Source: an uncultured bacterium
GTDB taxonomy: Bacteria > Oederibacteriota > PGYV01 > CAILUR01
NCBI GenBank assembly: GCA_903837445.1
Contig: CAILUR010000231.1
Location: 1-6,471 of the forward strand
DNA: 6,471 bases
Reading direction: 5' to 3'
Positions 1 to 5,573 of the stretch are shown piece after piece (the stretch's first letter is position 1; each line of letters starts with the position of its first letter). The position numbers were made by a program, and so were the translations under genes. The notes beneath the pieces were generated by a model. The model made no database searches. It worked only from the letters and a program-made list of their open reading frames with translations, and was not told the origin of the DNA.

Positions 1-48
1 GATCCGAAAAAAGTATGGCAAACAATAGTAAAGGAATTGAAAAAATAG
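1..48 (+). CDS. Possible C-terminal end of an upstream gene (partial)
   Basis: Frame 1 is open from the window edge to a TAG at 46-48 and encodes 15 residues, DPKKVWQTIVKELKK. The charged, amphipathic composition looks like an ordinary protein C-terminus. Frame 2 closes at 26-28. Frame 3 stays open into the start of the next gene, but its peptide looks less natural. The stop lies 42 bp before the following GH18 start, so the upstream gene could be in the same operon. The product cannot be identified from so few residues, and the call rests only on the frame being open and the composition. Confidence 0.4.
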   Translation, partial: DPKKVWQTIVKELKK

Positions 49-90
49 TTTCAGCTTTTAATTTAACCCATAATAATAAAAGGAAAAAAT

Positions 91-1134
91 ATGTCTAAAT
101 TAAACTTAAGTAAAACAGTAATCGGATATTATCCTGAATGGATTAATCCAGGCTTGCCTCCGGAACAACTTGATTTTTCTTCGCTGACTCATGTGGCGCT
201 TGCTTTTCTTCGTGTAAATGAAGATGGGTCTTGTTATGAGACCCCTGCTTTTACGGCTGTGCGGGATGAACTTGTAAAAGCCGCACACGCTAAAAATGTC
301 CGTGTGCTGGTGTCTTTTGGCGGAGGCAGTAGAGCCGCCCTTGAGGAGTTTCAAAAAATGACGGTTTCTTCTGTCCAGATAAAAAGTTTCGCAAAATGGA
401 GCGCGGCATACGCCCAAAAATATGGTTTTGATGGGCTTGATATGGACTGGGAGTTTCCCAATAATGAAAAAGAAAGCGCGGCATATACAGAAATTATGGT
501 AGAAACAAAAAAGGCCTTGCTGGAAATTGGGAATAATTTTTACAATGAACCTTATTATCTTTCTCTCGCTATGCCACAGGGGAAAAGAGAAGGTGATTTT
601 TTTGATGTGGTGGGAATAGAACCGTATGTAGATACTTTCAACATAATGACTTACGATTATTACTCGGACAGAACAGGGGTGTGCGGGCACAATGCGCCTT
701 TATATAAATCAGTAGGTGCTCCTTTGGAGACCTGTCTGGATGTGACTATGAACTATTGGATAAACTTGCGAAATATGCCGAAGCATAAAGCCCTGATAGG
801 GATTCCGTTTTATGGTAGGGGTTGGAGCGATTGTGCTGAGATAAATGATGTGCATACGGTAAATTATAAAGAAGATGAAAAACTATATGCTGTCATTGAG
901 CAAAATTTCAAAGCTGACTGGGAAGATAGGTGGGACTCTGCCGCGCGCGTGCCTTACAGGGTAAATACAAAAGGTAAGGGTGTCATAGGTTTTGATAACG
1001 AACAGTCTATATCTGAAAAGTGTGAGTATGCTATAAACAAAGGGTTTGCAGGAACTATCATATGGGCGGTAGGGCAGGATGCGATAAAAGGACAGCAACC
1101 GCTTTTGCGCAAAGTCGGAGAAAAATTTCGATAA
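91..1134 (+). CDS. Glycoside hydrolase family 18 enzyme, chitinase-like, no export signal
   Basis: This 347-residue protein is one GH18 TIM barrel. Visible family marks are the first strand with IGYYPEW (11-17), LTHVALAF (32-39), VLVSFGGG (72-79, the SxGG motif), the catalytic DGLDMDWE (114-121, Glu121 as acid/base), MTYDY (186-190), PFYGRGW (239-245) and IIWAVGQD (323-330, with the late-barrel Trp325). GH18 enzymes cleave beta-1,4-linked GlcNAc polymers by substrate-assisted catalysis, and the required residues are present. The barrel starts by residue 10, leaving no room for a signal peptide. In-frame stops at 46-48 and 64-66 rule out a longer start, so a cytoplasmic location is inferred. 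A ribosome binding site, AAAAGGA (78-84), supports the ATG. The stretch between PFYG and VPY (287-289) is about 45 residues, shorter than the insertion of ChiA-type chitinases. Likely substrates are imported chitooligosaccharides or muropeptide-type glycans. A peptidoglycan- or glycoprotein-active GH18 is an alternative. Confidence 0.9.
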   Translation: MSKLNLSKTVIGYYPEWINPGLPPEQLDFSSLTHVALAFLRVNEDGSCYETPAFTAVRDELVKAAHAKNVRVLVSFGGGSRAALEEFQKMTVSSVQIKSFAKWSAAYAQKYGFDGLDMDWEFPNNEKESAAYTEIMVETKKALLEIGNNFYNEPYYLSLAMPQGKREGDFFDVVGIEPYVDTFNIMTYDYYSDRTGVCGHNAPLYKSVGAPLETCLDVTMNYWINLRNMPKHKALIGIPFYGRGWSDCAEINDVHTVNYKEDEKLYAVIEQNFKADWEDRWDSAARVPYRVNTKGKGVIGFDNEQSISEKCEYAINKGFAGTIIWAVGQDAIKGQQPLLRKVGEKFR

Positions 1135-1158
1135 AATAGCAACTTAAAGTGAAAAGTA

Positions 1159-1187
1159 TTGTCAAAAGTAGTAAAATGTTAGATAAT
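1159..1187 (+). promoter_or_regulatory. Candidate sigma70-type promoter for the secreted GH18-GH16 pair
   Basis: TTGTCA (1159-1164) and GATAAT (1182-1187) are separated by exactly 17 bp, and each matches the sigma70 consensus at 5 of 6 positions. Transcription would start near 1194, giving a leader of about 34 nt before the GTG start at 1228. The site lies in the 93-bp gap after the first GH18 gene, so the downstream pair can be expressed separately from it. I see no clear operator or terminator hairpin in this gap. The region is AT-rich, which raises the chance of fortuitous matches. Confidence 0.6.
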
Positions 1188-1227
1188 TTATATCTTATGG
1201 TTTACAATAGTTTTTAAAGGTGGAAAA

Positions 1228-2631
1228 GTGAAGAAAAGAGTATTATTAGTAATAAGTTTTATAGTCTTTTTAGGAATTGGCAGTTATGCGGCAGAGTGCT
1301 CAAAAAAGCTTGTGGCATATTATACCTATTATAATTCTACTGTAATTCCATATAACAAATTGACTCATATCTGTCACGCGTTTATTTTTCCTGAGAGTGA
1401 TGGCACTGTCACTTCTCCTTGGGGATACTTGGAACCGTCTATGAACAGTGCTGCACACGCCGCAGGGGTAAAGGTTTTGGTTTCTATTGGTGGCGCAGAT
1501 GACGCCGCGAAGAGTAATTTTTCTACAATTGCGGCTGATGCAGGTTTGAGACAGACCTTTGCCACGAGTGTATATGATTTTATAAGTACTAATAATTATG
1601 ATGGGGTAGATTTTGATTGGGAGTTTCCAGAAAGTTATTCTGATAGGGCAAACCAAAATCTTATGATACAGGCAGTCAGAAATAAATTTAACGCTTCTCC
1701 AGACCCTGCCCATAATTATATTATTTCTATGGCGACCAGCTCGGGGGATTATAGAGGAAAATATAATGATTATGCTACGCTTTCAAACTATGTGGATTTT
1801 TATAATCTAATGTCTTACGACTATCATGGTTCGTGGACCACTGAAGTGGGACCTACTTCGCCACTCTATTATTTTGATTCTGAAGGGTGTGTGTCGGATT
1901 CGGTTTATTATATGAAGACTACCAGATCAGTGCCTGCTGAAAAAATCAATCTTGGAGTGCCTTTTTATGGGCTTACTTATTTCTCTTCTACCGCTTTACA
2001 TGCATATGGATCCGGAACACAACTCGCTTATTCAACTATTAAATCGAATTATGTTGATAGTAGTGATTGGACCGTAAAATATGATAACGCTTCTAAAGTG
2101 CCATATGTGACAAAAAACACGCCTCCTGGAATAATCGTATATGATGACGCCGCTTCGATTTTGCTGAAATGTAATTACGCGCTTAAGACACAGGGATTGG
2201 GCGGAATTTTTATGTGGGAAATTTCTCACGATGAAATTGGGGGAAATCATCCTTTGCTCGATTCTATGTATTCTGCCTGGAGCGACGCGTGTCCAGTCGC
2301 CACCCCTACACCGGGAGCAGAAGATACTACGGCAAAGTTTTCAATTACAAATATAAGAATATGTCCTAATCCAATAAAAAAAATAGGGAAAGTGCATTTG
2401 ACTTTTGAGATAAAAGGTTATCAAAAAATTCGTGTCACGATTTTTAACAGCAATGGGGAAAAACTTAGAATGTTTGAAGCCGCTCAGACCGACACCTCGC
2501 TTGACTGGAACTGCGGGACTGCAAATGGTGAGCTTGCGGCATCTGGGCTTTATGTGGCAATGTTTGAAGGCATTGATTCAAAGGGGAATATCTTTGCTGT
2601 GACTTCGGAAAAAATAGCGCTGAGTTATTAA
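1228..2631 (+). CDS. Secreted GH18 chitinase with C-terminal FlgD-like domain
   Basis: The 467-residue protein has a signal peptide (KKR at 2-4, hydrophobic to about 18, likely cleavage after SYA at 19-21). A GH18 barrel follows (about 27-350), then a Pro/Thr linker (356-362) and a beta-rich tail (about 370-467). Barrel marks are VLVSIGG (83-89), DGVDFDWE (125-132, Glu132 catalytic), MSYDYHGSW (195-203), PFYG (245-248) and FMWE (328-331). All residues needed for GH18 hydrolysis of GlcNAc polymers are present. The tail carries CPNPI near 379 and a late ASGLYVAMFEG (438-448), typical of FlgD-like Ig or sorting-type C-terminal domains of secreted enzymes. The start is GTG, chosen because AAAGGTGG (1216-1223) sits just upstream, an in-frame stop lies at 1180-1182, and later starts would remove the signal peptide. 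It is a diverged paralogue of the preceding gene. GH16 follows after 28 bp, so co-transcription is likely. Chitin as substrate is inferred from family only. Confidence 0.92.
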   Translation: MKKRVLLVISFIVFLGIGSYAAECSKKLVAYYTYYNSTVIPYNKLTHICHAFIFPESDGTVTSPWGYLEPSMNSAAHAAGVKVLVSIGGADDAAKSNFSTIAADAGLRQTFATSVYDFISTNNYDGVDFDWEFPESYSDRANQNLMIQAVRNKFNASPDPAHNYIISMATSSGDYRGKYNDYATLSNYVDFYNLMSYDYHGSWTTEVGPTSPLYYFDSEGCVSDSVYYMKTTRSVPAEKINLGVPFYGLTYFSSTALHAYGSGTQLAYSTIKSNYVDSSDWTVKYDNASKVPYVTKNTPPGIIVYDDAASILLKCNYALKTQGLGGIFMWEISHDEIGGNHPLLDSMYSAWSDACPVATPTPGAEDTTAKFSITNIRICPNPIKKIGKVHLTFEIKGYQKIRVTIFNSNGEKLRMFEAAQTDTSLDWNCGTANGELAASGLYVAMFEGIDSKGNIFAVTSEKIALSY

Positions 2632-2659
2632 AAACATTTTAATTAAAAAGGAATGTTAA

Positions 2660-3436
2660 ATGTGGAAAAAAATAGTTTTGCTTTTGCCAGTTTTGATTTT
2701 TACTGTATCTTGTGCGACCATAAACCATTCGGCGGGGGGACAAGCAGAAAAGGAAAGGACACAGGCGGGCGCAGTAGCCATGTATAAACAGTTAAATTTT
2801 TCGGGATATTTGTGGACGATAAAAGAAACTAAAACTCCTGTAGGTCCTGGTCCAAATTATTTTTCTAATGCGCAGGATGATGTCTGGGTGGATGCATCGG
2901 GGAAATTACACCTCACCATAAGAAAAAAAGACAACAAGTGGCGCTGTACTGAAGTATATAATACAAAATCTTTAGGTTATGGCAAATATACTTTCTATGT
3001 TTCGGCAAATTTCTCACGGCTTGATATAAATGCCATTTTAGGGCTCTTTACTTGGGATAACGCAAAGGACTACAATCACAGGGAAATAGATATTGAGGTC
3101 TCCAGATGGGGGCTGATTAGCAATAAAAATACTCAATTTGTGGTGCAACCCTTTACAGAAACCTCAAATATGTACAGGTTTGACCATATGACAGATACTA
3201 ATAAAGCGGCATATACTTTTGAATGGCAAAAAGGGGAAGTGTATTTTGCGGCGTATGAAGGGCATAAAATAGACGAGGCGCATAAAGTAAAAGACTGGCT
3301 GTTTCGCGGTCCAAATGTGCCCCCTCCAGGAAACGAAAAGTGCGATCTTAACTTTTGGCTCTTAGACGGTAAAGCTCCAAACGACGGAGTAAATGTAGAA
3401 GTCACGATAGATAAGTTTGAATATACCCCACTATAA
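2660..3436 (+). CDS. GH16-family glycoside hydrolase, predicted lipoprotein
   Basis: This 258-residue protein begins with a lipoprotein-type signal: KK at 3-4, a hydrophobic run, and TVSC with Cys18 as the probable lipidated residue. Residue 19 is Ala, not Asp, so by E. coli rules it would not be kept in the inner membrane. The rest is a concanavalin-A-like beta-sandwich of GH16 type. The catalytic motif EIDIE is at 142-146 (Glu142 nucleophile, Asp144, Glu146 acid/base), followed by SRWG (148-151). Other typical parts are LGYGKYTFYVSA (105-116), FVVQPF (160-165) and YTFEWQKGEVYFAAYEG (185-201). GH16 enzymes hydrolyse or transglycosylate beta-1,3/1,4-glucans or galactans. The motif lacks the extra residue found in laminarinases, so lichenase- or transglycosylase-like specificity is possible. 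The ribosome binding site is AAAAAGGAA (2645-2653). The gene follows the secreted GH18 by 28 bp and probably shares its promoter. The exact substrate is unknown. Confidence 0.85.
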   Translation: MWKKIVLLLPVLIFTVSCATINHSAGGQAEKERTQAGAVAMYKQLNFSGYLWTIKETKTPVGPGPNYFSNAQDDVWVDASGKLHLTIRKKDNKWRCTEVYNTKSLGYGKYTFYVSANFSRLDINAILGLFTWDNAKDYNHREIDIEVSRWGLISNKNTQFVVQPFTETSNMYRFDHMTDTNKAAYTFEWQKGEVYFAAYEGHKIDEAHKVKDWLFRGPNVPPPGNEKCDLNFWLLDGKAPNDGVNVEVTIDKFEYTPL

Positions 3437-3518
3437 AAACTACTGGATATTCCTAAACTCATAACAGGTTCGTTTTTAAATCCTTTTCTAAATAGTTTAG
3501 TCTTTCACTGCCTGCCTG

Positions 3519-3548
3519 TTGCAAAGCACAAAAGGTATAAAATAATAT
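3519..3548 (+). promoter_or_regulatory. Weaker alternative promoter upstream of der
   Basis: TTGCAA (3519-3524) and TAATAT (3543-3548) are spaced by 18 bp. The -35 element matches the consensus at 4 of 6 positions and the -10 also at 4 of 6. It lies just upstream of the stronger extended -10 at 3558-3566, so it may be a second start or simply an AT-rich coincidence. Confidence 0.25.
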
Positions 3549-3557
3549 CCTAAATTA

Positions 3558-3566
3558 TGTTATAAT
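3558..3566 (+). promoter_or_regulatory. Candidate extended -10 promoter for der-plsY-gpsA
   Basis: TGTTATAAT contains a perfect TATAAT (3561-3566) with the TGn extension directly before it. No good -35 lies at the right distance, which is normal for extended -10 promoters. Transcription would start near 3573, giving a leader of about 30 nt to the der ATG at 3603, with AAAGGG (3593-3598) as the ribosome binding site. The surrounding 166-bp gap (3437-3602) separates the glycosidase genes from the housekeeping genes. It shows no obvious rho-independent terminator (no GC-rich stem followed by a T run). Confidence 0.55.
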
Positions 3567-3602
3567 TTATAGCAATAAAATACAAAGTTTCAAAAGGGCT
3601 TA

Positions 3603-4943
3603 ATGAAAAACACAGGTTTTACAATGGTTATTGTCGGCAGGGAAAATGTCGGCAAGTCTTCACTTTTTAACAAATTGATAAATCAACAGAAAGCCATAGT
3701 GGATGATTGGCCGGGCGTGACTCGCGATAAGCTTTACGGCGAATGCGACTGGGAAGGTCATACTATGAATGTGGTGGATACTGGTGGGATATTGTTTGAA
3801 GAGAGTGATGTCATAAAAAGTCTTATAGTAAAACAGATAAAACCGGTTTTGAAAGCCGCAGATCTTGTTTTATTTGTCACGGATGTACAGGCAGGAATTA
3901 TTCCTGATGATAGCAGAATTCTTGATTTTATAAAAAAATGTACTGACAAGTATGTGCTGGTAGTAAATAAAGTGGACAATGATAAATTGCAACAGGATGC
4001 GTATGAGTTTTATAATATGGGAGTGGATAAAATATTCCCCGTATCGGTCACGCACTCCATAGGGCTGGATGATATTTTGGATTATGCAGTGACGCTTATT
4101 CCAGAGGAAACAGAAGATGTCTCAAAAGCGGATGAGACCACCAAAATAGCGCTCATTGGCAAAGAAAATGTGGGAAAGTCTTCGCTTTTTAATGCTTTAG
4201 TGGAAGAGGAAAGGTCCATAGTGACTGATATTCCTGGCACGACCCGAGACACGGTGGACACGAAAATTGAAATCAATGGGCAGTCCTTTTTACTTTTAGA
4301 TACGGCAGGCATAAAAAAAAGGAACCGCATAAAAGCAAAGGTAGAGCAGTTCAGTATAGGTAGGGCTTTTATGAATATACAAAAAGCCAACATAGTGATA
4401 CATATAGTGGATGCGATTGAAGGCATACAAGAAATTGACAAAAAGATTTTGGGGTATGCCTTTGAGAATTTTAAAGGGATGATTATTGCGGTAAATAAAT
4501 GGGACTTGGTCTCTCCTGAAAAACGCGAGGCCTTGAGAAAAGAATATGATGACTATCTAAAACAGAATATTAACTTTATAAATTTTGTCCCAATTGTTTT
4601 TATTTCGGCTTTGAAAGAAATGGGGATAGAAAAACTTATTGATACTATTTTTCTTGTCCAAAACCAATATAATTTTAGGGTAAAGACTTCAGTTTTGAAC
4701 AAAGTTTTTAGAGAAGCCATATATGACAGAAATCCGTCGAGCAAGAGCGGACAACTTAAAGCGTACTATATGACACAGGTGCGGACAGCGCCGCCGACTT
4801 TTGTAGTCTTTGTAAATAAAAAAGAACGCCTGCACTTTTCTTATCTGCGCTATCTTGAAAACAGGTTGAGAAGTAGTTTTGGATTTGAAGGCGCCCCAAT
4901 AAAACTGAAAATTAAACAGCGCGAAAATGAGCAGAATACTTAA
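3603..4943 (+). CDS. der: Ribosome-assembly double GTPase Der (EngA)
   Basis: Der is an essential bacterial GTPase with two tandem G domains and a C-terminal KH-like domain, acting in 50S subunit maturation. At 446 residues the length is normal. G domain 1 shows GRENVGKS (12-19), DWPGVTRD (35-42), DTGG (59-62) and NKVD (122-125). G domain 2 shows GKENVGKS (186-193), DIPGTTRD (209-216), DTAG (233-236), NKWD (298-301) and SAL (335-337). The KH-like part (about 355-440) includes the conserved SGQLKAYYMTQ (382-392) and PPTFVVFVN (397-405). The DTGG/DTAG pair and the tandem layout exclude Era and other single-domain GTPases. Two oddities: both P-loops have Glu where GRPNVGKS is usual, and the G5 of domain 1 reads SVT (148-150) instead of the common SA. 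The first gene of a three-gene operon, it is followed by plsY after 24 bp. Confidence 0.97.
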   Translation: MKNTGFTMVIVGRENVGKSSLFNKLINQQKAIVDDWPGVTRDKLYGECDWEGHTMNVVDTGGILFEESDVIKSLIVKQIKPVLKAADLVLFVTDVQAGIIPDDSRILDFIKKCTDKYVLVVNKVDNDKLQQDAYEFYNMGVDKIFPVSVTHSIGLDDILDYAVTLIPEETEDVSKADETTKIALIGKENVGKSSLFNALVEEERSIVTDIPGTTRDTVDTKIEINGQSFLLLDTAGIKKRNRIKAKVEQFSIGRAFMNIQKANIVIHIVDAIEGIQEIDKKILGYAFENFKGMIIAVNKWDLVSPEKREALRKEYDDYLKQNINFINFVPIVFISALKEMGIEKLIDTIFLVQNQYNFRVKTSVLNKVFREAIYDRNPSSKSGQLKAYYMTQVRTAPPTFVVFVNKKERLHFSYLRYLENRLRSSFGFEGAPIKLKIKQRENEQNT

Positions 4944-4950
4944 TACGGCT

Positions 4951-4957
4951 AAGGAGG
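4951..4957 (+). promoter_or_regulatory. Strong ribosome binding site of plsY
   Basis: AAGGAGG is a near-perfect anti-16S sequence placed 10 nt before the ATG at 4968. It is the strongest Shine-Dalgarno in the window and fixes the plsY start. The whole der-plsY gap is 24 bp and holds no promoter or terminator that I can see. Confidence 0.8.
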
Positions 4958-4967
4958 CCTTTCTGAT

Positions 4968-5573
4968 ATGGATTTTTTAATTGTCTTAATCTCACTGGCT
5001 GTCTCGTATTTAGTAGGGTCAATTCCTTCCGGCTATATAATTACAAAAGCCGTCAAAGGCGTGGATATACGAGAAGTGGGCAGTGGTAACATAGGCGCTA
5101 CAAATGTAAAAAGAGCGCTGGGTACAAAATGGTTTTTTATTGTGTTGGCATTGGATGCTTTAAAAGGATATCTGCCTGTTATTCTGGCAAAACAATTTTT
5201 CCCACATCTCACGGCGCTTCCAGAATTGAATGCCATAGCCGCTGTGTTGGGACATACTTTTACAATATTTCTTAATTTCAAAGGGGGCAAAGGCGTTGCT
5301 ACAGGGTTGGGGATTTTTATTGCGCTGGCGCCTATGGCGAGTTTGAGCTGTCTTGTTTTATTTGTTTTTGTGGTTTGGGCTTTTGGTTATATTTCTTTGG
5401 GTTCGATTCTCGCGGCTTTTTTTCTGCCGCCTTTGGTTTTTATATACGGCGAGAGCGGATTTTATTTGTCGCTGGTTATGGCGGCTTTCGTAATTTACAA
5501 ACATAGAGAAAATATAGAACGGCTTGAAAACGGAACTGAAAGTAAATTCCAGCTTGGAAAGGGGAAAAAATGA
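4968..5573 (+). CDS. plsY: Acyl-phosphate:glycerol-3-phosphate acyltransferase PlsY
   Basis: PlsY is an integral membrane enzyme that transfers the acyl chain from acyl-phosphate (made by PlsX) to position 1 of sn-glycerol-3-phosphate, giving lysophosphatidic acid, the first step of phospholipid assembly. The 201-residue length fits the family. Conserved motifs are present in order: GSIPSGYIITK (17-27), VGSGNIGATN (37-46), GHTFTIFLNFKGGKGVATG (95-113) and YKHREN (177-182) with ENGTE (187-191). Hydrophobic segments lie at about 3-22, 54-75, 86-103, 112-140 and 143-177, in line with the known multi-spanning topology. The C-terminus is basic. The gene ends inside the start of gpsA (ATGA overlap at 5570-5573), which suggests translational coupling with the enzyme that makes its substrate. 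Confidence 0.97.
   Translation: MDFLIVLISLAVSYLVGSIPSGYIITKAVKGVDIREVGSGNIGATNVKRALGTKWFFIVLALDALKGYLPVILAKQFFPHLTALPELNAIAAVLGHTFTIFLNFKGGKGVATGLGIFIALAPMASLSCLVLFVFVVWAFGYISLGSILAAFFLPPLVFIYGESGFYLSLVMAAFVIYKHRENIERLENGTESKFQLGKGKK

Noticed and set aside
37..65. TTGAAA with an AT-rich -10-like sequence before the first GH18
   Set aside because: At 17-bp spacing the -10 hexamer is AATTTA, a poor match. The better TTTAAT (57-62) is only 14 bp away from the -35, so it is not convincing as a promoter.
15..95. Short frame-3 peptide starting at ATG 15 and overlapping the GH18 start
   Set aside because: It has no ribosome binding site, low-complexity Lys/Asn-rich content, and competes with a better partial frame and the GH18 start.
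106..690. 194-residue minus-strand open frame opposite the first GH18 gene
   Set aside because: It lies fully inside a gene with intact family motifs. Its translation is rich in His, Cys, Phe and Ile with no domain-like pattern, and no ribosome binding site is evident.
1135..1227. Terminator between the two GH18 genes
   Set aside because: No GC-rich stem with a following T run is visible. The only T run (1211-1215) has no stem in front of it.
1290..1301. A lipobox at Cys24 of the secreted GH18
   Set aside because: The residue before the Cys is Glu, which is not accepted by signal peptidase II. A normal signal peptidase I site at SYA fits better.
91..3436. Recent horizontal transfer of the glycosidase cluster
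   Set aside because: By eye, base composition and codon style match the der-plsY-gpsA genes, and there are no flanking repeats, integrase or tRNA. Nothing in the window supports transfer.
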